Of a stretch of 64,000 bases of DNA, positions 1 to 10,863 are shown one piece after another. How positions within the stretch are numbered: position 1 is the stretch's first letter; every line of letters starts with the position of its first letter. Source of the stretch: Oasisia sp. SBJ-2009. Its lineage: Eukaryota > Annelida > Polychaeta > Sabellida > Siboglinidae. A program made the translations under genes and the position numbers. The stretch covers positions 8,631,811 to 8,695,810 of the forward strand of contig OZ024856.1 in the NCBI GenBank assembly GCA_964017155.1, read 5' to 3'. The notes beneath the pieces were generated by a model. That model saw only the letters and a program-made list of their open reading frames with translations. It had not been told where the DNA came from and searched no databases.

Positions 1-40
1 GCACGGGGTTGAATTTCGATACTAATAGATAGTGATTTTC
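1..40 (+). repeat. Partial monomer: end of a P-class C subunit
   Basis: The window opens inside the 3' spacer of a C subunit. These bases match the last 40 bp before each following A subunit, for example 516-555. The array therefore continues to the left of the window. Confidence 0.95.
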
Positions 41-209
41 GAAATTTCGATAAACACCCCAAAGTGTGCTTGCGCCAATATAAGGGTATTTTCTCTTCTG
101 AAAAATACAACTTACCAATACAGTTCGTTAGATTTATGGATCGTCATCGGTTCCCGGACTAGAAATCAATTACAACTTGTCGAGCTTCCAAAATGGTGCC
201 TATATTTCG
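41..209 (+). repeat. Subunit A (~169 bp)
   Basis: Subunit A begins GAAATTTCGATAAACACCCC. Over its first 44 aligned columns it matches subunit B at 34, with one gap, and the tails also align (GGTTCCC, then a purine-rich stretch, then CTATATTTCG). Three forms occur in the array. Form a1 is GAAATTTCGATAAAC after a GTGCATGGGG spacer. Form a2 is GAAATTGCGATAAAC after GTACACGGGG, with GTACAAATAC and CCCGAACTAG downstream. Form a3 is GGCTTTGGAAATTGCGAGAAAC after GTACAAGTGG (quoted here as its two parts GGCTTTGG and AAATTGCGAGAAAC overlapping), with GTACCAATAC and CCTGGACTAG downstream. Confidence 0.9.
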
Positions 210-380
210 GAAATTACGCTAATCACCCTCAAAGTTCGCTTACGCCAATGCAAAATTATTTTCACATCTGAAACCTACAATGTACCACTACTATTCGTGA
301 CCTTTGTGGATTCGCATGGTTCCCAGGGCGAAGAGTCAAGTACAAGTGGTCCTGCTTCGATACGCGTACCTATTTTTTCG
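210..380 (+). repeat. Subunit B (~171 bp)
   Basis: Subunit B begins GAAATTACGCTAATCACCCT and ends CTATTTTTTCG. It is the most uniform of the three at its 5' end. Two forms occur. Form b1 has AAAGTTCGCTTACGCC and CCACTACTATTCGTG. Form b2 has AAAGTGCGCTTACGCC, a TTATTTTTACATC tract and CCACTAATCTTCGTG. Form b2 travels with a2 and class R. Its distal part, from about GTGGATTCGCATG onward, carries half of the P/R diagnostic sites. Confidence 0.9.
361..368. other. P-class palindrome TACGCGTA (MluI site)
   Basis: The self-complementary octamer TACGCGTA near the end of subunit B contains ACGCGT. It is present in P-class copies and replaced by TACTCGTA in R-class copies. It therefore occurs about once per 1,032 bp in the regular part of the array and can be used to read monomer class. 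Confidence 0.8.
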
Positions 381-555
381 GAAATTACGTTAAACTCCCT
401 TAAATGCGTTCGCGCCAAATTAACGGTATTATCTCATCGGAAAACTACATCGTAGTACGACTATATTAAGATACTTTTTTTTGATTTGTATAGTCCAGAC
501 AACGAGGAATAAAGTGCACGGGGTTGAATTTCGATACTAATAGATAGTGATTTTC
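381..555 (+). repeat. Subunit C with T-run and linker (~175 bp)
   Basis: Subunit C begins GAAATTACGTTAAACTCCC. It shows the same order of landmarks as A and B (a GCGCCAAA core, a GGAAAACTACA block, then a GTCCAGA / GAGGAATAAAG tail), so it is homologous to them along its length. It differs by a homopolymer T-run after ATAC: 7 Ts in most P copies and mostly 7-10 in R copies. Class P reads ACGTTAAACTCCC ... ACTACATCGTAGTACGAC. Class R reads ACTGTAAATTCGC ... ACTACAACGTAGTACCAC. The tail (GTGCATGGGG, GTACACGGGG or GTACAAGTGG) almost always predicts which A form follows. Confidence 0.9.
450..460. other. P-class short dyad TCGTA-G-TACGA
   Basis: An 11-bp inverted repeat with a single central base lies in the C subunit of P-class copies. 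In R copies the site reads ACGTAGTACCA and the arms no longer pair. Short dyads have been discussed as a feature of centromeric satellites lacking CENP-B boxes, but any role here is speculation. Confidence 0.5.
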
Positions 556-1503
556 GAAATTTCGATAAACACCCCAAAGTGCGCTTGCGCCAATATAAGG
601 GTATTTTCTCTTCTGAAAAATACAACGTACAAATACAGTTCGTTAGTTTTATGGATCGTCATCGGTTCCCGAACTAGAAATCGACTACAACTTGTCGAGC
701 TTCCAAAATGGTGCCTATATTTCGGAAATTACGCTAATCACCCTCAAAGTGCGCTTACGCCAAAGCAAAGTTATTTTCACATCTGAAACCTACAATGTAC
801 CACTAATCTTCGTGACATGTGTGGATTAGCATGATTCCCAGAACGAAGAGTCAAGTACAAGTGGGCGTGCTTCGATACTCGTATCTATTTTTTCGGAAAT
901 TACTGTAAACTCGCTTAAATGCGTTCGCGCCAAAATAACGGTATTGTCTCATCGGAAAACTACAACGTAGTACCACTATAATTATATACTTTTTTTTTGA
1001 TTTGCATAGGCCAGACAACAAGGTATAAAGTACAAGTGGTTGAATTTCGATACAAATAGATAGTGGCTTTGGAAATTGCGAGAAACACCCCAAAATGCGC
1101 TTACGCCAATATAAGGGTATTTTCTCTTCTGAAAAATACAACGTACAAATACAGTTCGTTAGTTTTATGGATCGTCATCGGTTCCCGGACTAGAAATCAA
1201 CTACAACTTGTCGAGCTTCCAAAATGGTGCCTATATTTCGGAAATTACGCTAATCACCCTCAAAGTGCGCTTACGCCAATGCAAAGTAATTTTCACATCT
1301 GAAACCTACAATGTACCACTACTCTTCGTGACCTTTGTGGATTCGCGTGGTTCCCAGGGCGAAGAGTCATGTACAAGTGGTCGTGCTTCGATACTCGTAC
1401 CTATTTTTTCGGAAATTACTGTAAATTCGCTTAAATGCGTTCGCGCCAAAATAACGGTATTGTCTCATCGGAAAACTACAACGTAGTACCACTATAATTA
1501 TAT

Positions 1504-1516
1504 ACTTTTTTTTTTG
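1504..1516 (+). repeat. Length-variable T homopolymer in subunit C (example)
   Basis: After ATAC each C subunit has a T-run followed by GGATTTG. It is usually 7 T in P copies and mostly 7-10 in R copies; this one is about 10. Interruptions occur in units 17 (ACTTTATTTTGG) and 97 (ACTTGTTTTGG). Run length explains most of the 515/516/517-bp monomer length variation and behaves like a microsatellite riding inside the satellite. Confidence 0.8.
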
Positions 1517-1589
1517 GATTTGCATAGGCCAGACAACAAGGAATAAAGTACAAGTGGTTGAATTTCGATCCTAATAGATAGTGGCTTTG

Positions 1590-4500
1590 GAAATTGCGAG
1601 AAACACCCCAAAATGCGCTTACGCCAATATCAGGGTATTTTCTCTTCTGAAAAATACAACGTACCAATACAGTTCGTTAGTTTTATGGACCGTCATCGGT
1701 TCCTGGACTAGAAATCAATTACAACTTGTCGAGCTTCCAAAATGGTGCCTATATTTCGGAAATTACGCTAATCACCCTCAAAGTTCGCTTACGCCAATGC
1801 AAAGTTATTTTCACATCTGAAACCTACAATGTACCACTACTATTCGTGACATTTGTGGATTCGCATGGTTCCCAGGGCGAACAGTCAAGTACAAGTGGTC
1901 CTGCTTCGAAACGCGTACCTATTTTTTCGGAAATTACGTTAAACTCCCTTAAATGCGTTCGCGCCAAATTAACGGTATTATCTCATCGGAAAACTACATC
2001 GTAGTACGACTATAATAAAATACTTTTTTTGGATTTGTTTAGTCCAGACAACGAGGAATAAAGTACACGGGGTTGAATTTCGATACTAATAGATGGTGAT
2101 TTTCGAAATTGCGATAAACACCCCAAAGTGCGCTTGCGCCAATATAAGGGTATTTTCTCTTCTGAAAAATACAACGTACAAATACAGTTCGTTAGTTTTA
2201 TGGATCGTCATCGGTTCCCGAACTAGAAATCGACTACAACTTGTCGAGCTTCCAAAATGGTGCCTATATTTCGGAAATTACGCTAATCACCCTCAAAGTG
2301 CGCTTACGCCAATGCAAAGTTATTTTTACATCTGAAACCTACAATGTACCACTAATCTTCGTGACAAGTGTGGATTCGCATGATTCCCAGAACGAAGAGT
2401 CAAGTACAAGTGGGCGTGCTTCGATACTCGTACCTATTTTTTCGGAAATTACTGTAAATTCGCTTAAATGCGTTCGCGCCAAAATAACGGTATTGTCTCA
2501 TCGGAAAACTACAACGTAGTACCACTATAATTAGATACTTTTTTTTTGGATTTGCATAGGCCAGACAACAAGGAATAAAGTACAAGTGGTTGAATTTCGA
2601 TCCTAATAGATAGTGGCTTTGGAAATTGCGAGAAACACCCCAAAATGCGCTTACGCCAATATCAGGGTATTTTCTCTTCTGAAAAATACAACGTACCAAT
2701 ACAGTTCGTTAGTTTTATGGACCGTCATCGGTTCCTGGACTAGAAATCAATTACAACTTGTCGAACTTCCAAAATGGTGCCTATATTTCGGAAATTACGC
2801 TAATCACCCTCAAAGTTCGCTTACGCCAATGCAAAGTTATTTTCACATCTGAAACCTACAATGTACCACTACTATTCGTGACATTTGTGGATTCGCATGG
2901 TTCCCAGGGCGAAGAGTCAAGTACAAGTGGTCCTGCTTCGATACGCGTACCTATTTTTTCGGAAATTACGTTAAACTCCCTTAAATGCGTTCGCGCCAAA
3001 TTAACGGTATTATCTCATCGGAAAACTACATCGTAGTACGACTATAATAAAATACTTTTTTTGGATTTGTTTAGTCCAGACAACGAGGAATAAAGTACAC
3101 GGGGTTGAATTTCGATACTAATAGATGGTGATTTTCGAAATTGCGATAAACACCCCAAAGTGCGCTTGCGCCAATATAAGGGTATTTTCTCTTCTGAAAA
3201 ATACAACGTACAAATACAATTCGTTAGTTTTATGGATCGTCAACGGTTCCCGAACTAGAAATCGACTACAACTTGTCGAGCTTCCAAAATGGTGCCTATA
3301 TTTCGGAAATTACGCTAATCACCCTCAAAGTGCGCTTACGCCAATGCAAAGTTATTTTTACATCTGAAACCTACAATGTACCACTAATCTTTGTGACAAG
3401 TGTGGATTCGCATGATTCCCAGAACGAAGAGTCAAGTACAAGTGGGCGTGCTTCGATACTCGTACCTATTTTTTCGGAAATTACTGTAAATTCGCTTAAA
3501 TGCGTTCGCGCCAAAATAACGGTATTGTCTCATCGGAAAACTACAACGTAGTACCACTATAATTATATACTTTTTTTTTTGGATTTGCATAGGCCAGACA
3601 ACAAGGAATAAAGTACAAGTGGTTGAATTTCGATCCTAATAGATAGTGGCTTTGGAAATTGCGAGAAACACCCCAAAATGCGCTTACGCCAATATCAGGG
3701 TATTTTCTCTTCTGAAAAATACAACGTACCAATACAGTTCGTTAGTTTTATGGACCGTCATCGGTTCCTGGACTAGAAATCAATTACAACTTGTCGAGCT
3801 TCCAAAATGGTGCCTATATTTCGGAAATTACGCTAATCACCCTCAAAGTTCGCTTACGCCAATGCAAAGTTATTTTCACATCTGAAACCTACAATGTACC
3901 ACTACTATTCGTGACATTTGTGGATTCGCATGGTTCCCAGGGCGAAGAGTCAAGTACAAGTGGTCCTGCTTCGATACGCGTACCTATTTTTTTCGGAAAT
4001 TACGTTAAACTCCTTTAAATGCGTTCGCGCCAAATTAACGTTATTACCTCATCGGAAAACTACATCGTAGTACGACTATAATAAAATACTTTTTTTGGAT
4101 TTGTTTAGTACAGACAACGAGGAATAAAGTACACGGGGTTGAATTTCGATACTAATAGATGGTGATTTTCGAAATTGCGATAAACACCCCAAAGTGCGCT
4201 TGCGCCAATATAAGGGTATTTTCTCTTCTGAAAAATACAACGTACAAATACAGTTCGTTAGTTTTATGGATCGTCATCGGTTCCCGAACTAGAAATCGAC
4301 TACAACTTGTCGAGCTTCCAAAATGGTGCCTATATTTCGGAAATTACGCTAATCACCCTCAAAGTGCGCTTACGCCAATGCAAAGTTATTTTTACATCTG
4401 AAACCTACAATGTACCACTAATCTTCGTGACAAGTGTGGATTCGCATGATTCCCAGAACGAAGAGTCAAGTACAAGTGGGCGTGCTTCGATACTCGTACC

Positions 4501-7500
4501 TATTTTTTCGGAAATTACTGTAAATTCGCTTAAATGCGTTCGCGCCAAAATAACGGTATTGTCTCATCGGAAAACTACAACGTAGTACCACTATAATTAG
4601 ATACTTTTTTTTGGATTTGCATAGGCCAGACAACAAGGAATAAAGTAAAAGTGGTTGAATTTCGATACTAATAGATAGTGGCTTTGGAAATTGCGAGAAA
4701 CACCCCAAAATGCGCTTACGCCAATATAAGGGTATTTTCTCTTCTGAAAAATACAACGTACCAATACAGTTCGTTAGTTTTATGGATCGTCATCGGCTCC
4801 TGGACTAGAAATCAATTACAACTTGTCGAGCTTCCAAAATGGTGCCTATATTTCGGAAATTACGCTAATCACCCTCAAAGTTCGCTTACGCCAATGCAAA
4901 GTTATTTTCACATCTGAAACCTACAATGTACCACTACTATTCGTGACATTTGTGGATTCGCATGGTTCCCAGGGCGAAGAGTCAAGTACAAGTGGTCCTG
5001 CTTCGACACGCGTACCTATTTTTTCGGAAATTACGTTAAACTCCCTTAAATGCGTTCGCGCCAAATTAACGGTATTATCTCATCGGAAAACTACATCGTA
5101 GTACGACTATAATAAAATACTTTTTTTGGATTTGTTTAGTCCAGACAACGAGGAATAAAGTACACGGGGTTGAATTTCGATACTAATAGATGGTGATTTT
5201 CGAAATTGCGATAAACACCCCAAAGTGCGCTTGCGCCAATATAAGGGTATTTTCTCTTCTGAAAAATACAACGTACAAATACAGTTCGTTAGTTTTATGG
5301 ATCGTCATCGGTTCCCGAACTAGAAATCGACTACAACTTGTCGAGCTTCCAAAATGGTGCCTATATTTCGGAAATTACGCTAATCACCCTCAAAGTGCGC
5401 TTACGCCAATGCAAAGTTATTTTTACATCTGAAACCTACAATGTACCACTAATCTTCGTGACAAGTGTGGATTCGCATGATTCCCAGAACGAAGAGTCAA
5501 GTACAAGTGGGCGTGCTTCGATACTCGTACCTATTTTTTCGGAAATTACTGTAAATTCGCTTAAATGCGTTCGCGCCAAAATAACGGTATTGTCTCATCG
5601 GAAAACTACAACGTAGTACCACTATAATTAGATACTTTTTTTTTGGATTTGCATAGGCCAGACAACAAGGAATAAAGTACAAGTGGTTGAATTTCGATAC
5701 TAATAGATAGTGGCTTTGGAAATTGCGAGAAACACCCCAAAATGCGCTTACGCCAATATAAGGGTATTTTCTCTTCTGAAAAATACAACGTACCAATACA
5801 GTTCGTTAGTTTTATGGATCGTCATCGGTTCCTGGACTAGAAATCAATTACAACTTGTCGAGCTTCCAAAATGGTGCCTATATTTCGGAAATTACGCTAA
5901 TCACCCTCAAAGTTCGCTTACGCCAATGCAAAGTTATTTTCACATCTGAAACCTACAATGTACCACTACTATTCGTGACATTTGTGGATTCGCATGGTTC
6001 CCAGGGCGAAGAGTCAAGTACAAGTGGTCCTGCTTCGATACGCGTACCTATTTTTTCGGAAATTACGTTAAACTCCCTTAAATGCGTTCGCGCCAAATTA
6101 ACGGTATTATCTCATTGGAAAACTACATCGTAGTACGACTATAATAAAATACTTTTTTTGGATTTGTTTAGTCCAGACAACGAGGAATAAAGTACACGGG
6201 GTTGAATTTCGATACTAATAGATGGTGATTTTCGAAATTGCGATAAACACCCCAAAGTGCGCTTGCGCCAATATAAGGGTATTTTCTCTTCTGAAAAATA
6301 CAACGTACAAATACAGTTCGTTAGTTTTATGGATCGTCATCGGTTCACGAACTAGAAATCGACTACAAATTGTCGAGCTTCCAAAATGGTGCCTATATTT
6401 CGGAAATTACGCTAATCACCCTCAAAGTGCGCTTACGCCAATGCAAAGTTATTTTTACATCTGAAACCTACAATGTACCACTAATCTTCGTGACAAGTGT
6501 GGATTCGCATGATTCCCAGAACGAAGAGTCAAGTACAAGTGGGCGTGCTTCGATACTCGTACCTATTTTTTCGGAAATTACTGTAAATTCGCTTAAATGC
6601 GTTCGCGCCAAAATAACGGTATTGTCTCATCGGAAAACTACAACGTAGTACCACTATAATTAGATACTTTTTTTTGGATTTGCATAGGCCAGACAACAAG
6701 GAATAAAGTACAAGTGGTTGAATTTCGATACTAATAGATAGTGGCTTTGGAAATTGCGAGAAACACCCCAAAATGCGCTTACGCCAATATCAGGGTATTT
6801 TCTCTTCTGAAAAATACAACGTACCAATACAGTTCGTTAGTTTTATGGATCGTCATCGGCTCCTGGACTAGAAATCAATTACATCTTGTCGAGCTTCCAA
6901 AATGGTGCCTATATTTCGGAAATTACGCTAATCACCCTCAAAGTTCGCTTACGCCAATGCAAAGTTATTTTCACATCTGAAACCTACAATGTACCACTAC
7001 TATTCGTGACATTTGTGGATTCGCATGGTTCCCAGGGCGAAGAGTCAAGTACAAGTGGTCCTGCTTCGATACGCGTACCTATTTTTTCGGAAATTACGTT
7101 AAACTCCCTTAAATGCGTTTGCGCCAAATTAACGGTATTATCTCATTGGAAAACTACATCGTAGTACGACTATAATAAAATACTTTTTTTGGATTTGTTT
7201 AGTCCAGACAACGAGGAATAAAGTACACGGGGTTGAATTTCGATACTAATAGATGGTGATTTTCGAAATTGCGATAAACACCCCAAAGTGCGCTTGCGCC
7301 AATATAAGGGTATTTTCTCTTCTGAAAAATACAACGTACAAATACAGTTCGTTAGTTTTATGGATCGTCATCGGTTCCCGAACTAGAAATCGACTACAAC
7401 TTGTCGAGCTTCCAAAATGGTGCCTATATTTCGGAAATTACGCTAATCACCCTCAAAGTGCGCTTACGCCAATGCAAAGTTATTTTTACATCTGAAACCT

Positions 7501-9328
7501 ACAATGTACCACTAATCTTCGTGACAAGTGTGGATTCGCATGATTCCCAGAACGAAGAGTCAAGTACAAGTGGGCGTGCTTCGATACTCGTACCTATTTT
7601 TTCGGAAATTACTGTAAATTCGCTTAAATGCGTTCGCGCCAAAATAACGGTATTGTCTCATCGGAAAACTACAACGTAGTACCACTATAATTAGATACTT
7701 TTTTTTTGGATTTGCATAGGCCAGACAACAAGGAATAAAGTACAAGTGGTTGAATTTCGATACTAATAGATAGTGGCTTTGGAAATTGCGAGAAACACCC
7801 CAAAATGCGCTTACGCCAATATAAGGGTATTTTCTCTTCTGAAAAATACAACGTACCAATACAGTTCGTTAGTTTTATGGATCGTCATCGGTTCCTGGAC
7901 TAGAAATCAATTACAACTTGTCGAGCTTCCAAAATGGTGCCTATATTTCGGAAATTACGCTAATCACCCTCAAAGTTCGCTTACGCCAATGCAAAGTTAT
8001 TTTCACATCTGAAACCTACAATGTACCACTACTATTCGTGACATTTGTGGATTCGCATGGTTCCCAGGGCGAAGAGTCAAGTACAAGTGGTCCTGCTTCG
8101 ATACGCGTACCTATTTTTTCGGAAATTACGTTAAACTCCCTTAAATGCGTTCGCGCCAAATTAACGGTATTATCTCATCGGAAAACTACTTCGTAGTACG
8201 ACTATAATAAAATACTTTTTTTGGATTTGTTTAGTCCAGACAACGAGGAATAAAGTACACGGGGTTGAATTTCGATACTAATAGATGGTGATTTTCGAAA
8301 TTGCGATAAACACCCCAAAGTGCGCTTGCGCCAATATAAGGGTATTTTCTCTTCTGAAAAATACAACGTACAAATACAGTTCGTTAGTTTTATGGATCGT
8401 CATCGGTTCCCGAACTAGAAATCGACTACAACTTGTCGAGCTTCCAAAATGGTGCCTATATTTCGGAAATTACGCTAATCACCCTCAAAGTGCGCTTACG
8501 CCAATGCAAAGTTATTTTTACATCTGAAACCTACAATGTACCACTAATCTTCGTGACAAGTGTGGATTCGCATGATTCCCAGAACGAAGAGTCAAGTACA
8601 AGTGGGCGTGCTTCGATACTCGTACCTATTTTTTCGGAAATTACTGTAAATTCGCTTAAATGCGTTCGCGCCCAAATAACGGTATTGTCTCATCGGAAAA
8701 CTACAACGTAGTACCACTATAATTAGATACTTTATTTTGGATTTGCATAGGCCAGACAACAAGGAATAAAGTACAAGTGGTTGAATTTTGATACTAATAG
8801 ATAGTGGCTTTGGAAATTGCGAGAAACACCCCAAAATGCGCTTACGCCAATATCAGGGTATTTTCTCTTCTGAAAAATACAACGTACCAATACAGTTCGT
8901 TAGTTTTATGGATCGTCATCGGTTCCTGGACTAGAAATCAATTACAACTTGTCGAGCTTCCAAAATGGTGCCTATATTTCGGAAATTACGCTAATCACCC
9001 TCAAAGTTCGCTTACGCCAATGCAAAGTTATTTTCACATCTGAAACCTACAATGTACCACTACTATTCGTGACATTTGTGGATTCGCATGGTTCCCAGGG
9101 CGAAGATTCAAGAACAAGTGGTCCTGCTTCGATACGCGTACCTATTTTTTTCGGAAATTACGTTAAACTCCCTTAAATGCGTTCGCGCCAAATTAACTGT
9201 ATTATCTCATCGGAAAACTACATCGTAGTACGACTATAATAAGATACTTTTTTTGGATTTGTATAGTCCAGACAACGAGGAATAAAGTGCATGGGGTTGA
9301 ATTTCGATACTAATAGATAGTGATTTTC
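1590..9328 (+). repeat. Regular higher-order array: 7.5 copies of the a3P/a2R dimer
   Basis: Units 4-18 alternate strictly: a3-b1-P (515 bp) then a2-b2-R (516-518 bp). Dimer starts are 1590, 2622, 3655, 4687, 5719, 6750 and 7782; the last half-dimer starts at 8813. The period is 1,031-1,033 bp, i.e. six ~172-bp subunits. Copies differ by scattered single changes. Examples are an extra T in the C-start T-run of units 8 (3987-3993) and 18 (9145-9151), and TGCGTTTGCG in unit 14. This is the cleanest example of the canonical higher-order repeat in the window. Confidence 0.93.
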
Positions 9329-10863
9329 GAAATTTAGATAAACACCCCAAAGTGCGCTTACGCCAATATCAGGGTATTTTCTCTTCTGAAAAATACAACG
9401 TACCAATACAGTTCGTTAGTTTTATGGATCGTCATCGGTTCCTGGACTAGAAATCAATTACACCTTGTCGAGCTTCCAAAATGGTGCCTATATTTCGGAA
9501 ATTACGCTAATCACCCTCAAAGTTCGCTTACGCCAATGCAAAGTTATTTTCACATCTGAAACCTACAATGTACCACAACTATTCGTGACATTTGTGGATT
9601 CGCATGGTTCCCAGGGCGAAGAGTCAAGTACAAGTGGTCCTGCTTCGATACGCGTACCTATTTTTTCGGAAATTACGTTAAACTCCCTTAAATGCGTTCG
9701 CGCCAAATTAACGGTATTATCTCATCGGAAAATTACATCGTAGTACGACTATAATAAAATACTTTTTTTGGATTTGTTTAGTCCAGACAACAAGGAATAA
9801 AGTACAAGTGGTTGAATTTCGATACTAATAGATAGTGGCTTTGGAAATTGCGAGAAACACCCCAAAATGCGCTTACGCCAAAATAAGGGTGTTTTCTCTT
9901 CTGAAAAATACAACGTACCAATACAGTTCGTTAGTTTTATGGATCGTCATCGGTTCCTGGACTAGAAATCAATTACAACTTGTCGAGCTTCCAAAATGGT
10001 GCCTATATTTCGGAAATTACGCTAATCACCCTCAAAGTTCGCTTACGCCAATGCAAAGTTCTTTTCACATCTGAAACCTACAATGTACCACTACTATTCG
10101 TGACATTTGTGGATTCGCATGGTTCCCAGGGCGAAGAGTCAAGTACAAGTGGTCCTGCTTCGATACGCGTACCTATTTTTTCGGAAATTACGTTAAACTC
10201 CCTTAAATGCGTTCGCGCCAAATTAACGGTATTATCTCATCGGAAAACTACATCGTAGTACGACTATAATAAGATACTTTTTTTGGATTTGTATAGTCCA
10301 GACAACGAGGAATAAAGTGCCCGGGGTTGAATTTCGATACTAATAGATAGTGATTTTCGAAATTGCGATAAACACCCCAAAGTGCGCTTGCGCCAATATA
10401 AGGGTATTTTCTCTTCTGAAAAATACAACGTACAAATACAGTTCGTTAGTTTTATGGATCGTCATCGGTTCCCGAACTAGAAATCGACTACAACTTGTCG
10501 AGCTTCCAAAATGGTGCCTATATTTCTAATCACCCTCAAAGTGCGCTTACGCCAATGCAAAGTTATTTTTACATCTGAAACCTACAATGTACCACTAATC
10601 TTCGTGACAAGTGTGGATTCGCATGATTCCCAGAACGAAGAGTCAAGTACAAGTGGGCGTGCTTCGATACTCGTACCTATTTTTTCGGAAATTACTGTAA
10701 ATTCGCTTAAATGCGTTCGCGCCAAAATAACGGTATTGTCTCATCGGAAAACTACAACGTAGTACCACTATAATTAGATACTTTTTTTTGGATTTGCATA
10801 GGCCAGACAACAAGGAATAAAGTACAAGTGGTTGAATTTCGATACTAATTGATAGTGGCTTTG
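9329..10863 (+). repeat. Units 19-21: irregular order with chimeric linker
   Basis: Unit starts are 9329, 9844 and 10359. The order is a1-P, a3-P, a2-R, so P follows P twice. The linker between units 19 and 20 is P-type up to 9782 and R-type from 9792, a switch inside the shared CCAGACAAC tract. Unit 21 has lost 11 bp at the start of subunit B, between 10526 and 10527, removing the GGAAATTACGC that normally follows TATATTTC. Confidence 0.85.

Larger units (their letters stand above)
41..555 (+). repeat. Reference 515-bp monomer (unit 1, a1-b1-P)
   Basis: This is the first complete copy and is used here as the coordinate reference. It consists of three related subunits beginning at 41 (A), 210 (B) and 381 (C), each opening with GAAATT and a CG two bases later. 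In every later copy the monomer start lies 136 bp before the TTGTCGAGC anchor. P-class monomers are 515 bp. R-class monomers are usually 516-517 bp, mainly because the T-run in subunit C is longer. This copy carries several private substitutions (see the left-edge finding), so it is a reference for structure rather than a consensus. Confidence 0.95.
41..1589 (+). repeat. Units 1-3: atypical monomers at the left end
   Basis: Unit starts are 41, 556 and 1072. The order is a1-P, a1-R, a3-(P/R hybrid). Unit 2 has private changes such as TGGATTAGCATG near 825 and CAAGGTATAAAG near 1019. Unit 3 is P-like up to position 1381 and R-like from 1383, making it an intra-monomer chimera. These three copies carry more private substitutions than the copies that follow. 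Confidence 0.85.

Noticed and set aside
150..172. RNA polymerase III internal promoter (B-box-like GGTTCCCGGAC)
   Set aside because: It matches only the first five bases of the B-box consensus, no A box lies at a suitable distance, and the T-run lies in another subunit. There is no evidence for a tRNA- or SINE-derived unit.
32..271. A 79-80-codon open frame across subunits A and B in most monomers
   Set aside because: It overlaps the 92-codon frame in another frame, is interrupted by GTGAGC (in-frame TGA) in several units, and shows no coding signature.
177..455. A 92-codon open frame on the + strand, present in most monomers (179-bp-plus frame starting at the TTG of the anchor)
   Set aside because: It recurs only because the DNA recurs, starts at a TTG and is broken in several units by indels or stops. 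The differences between P and R copies within it are mostly amino-acid-changing, so there is no sign of selection on a protein. No recognisable domain is seen.
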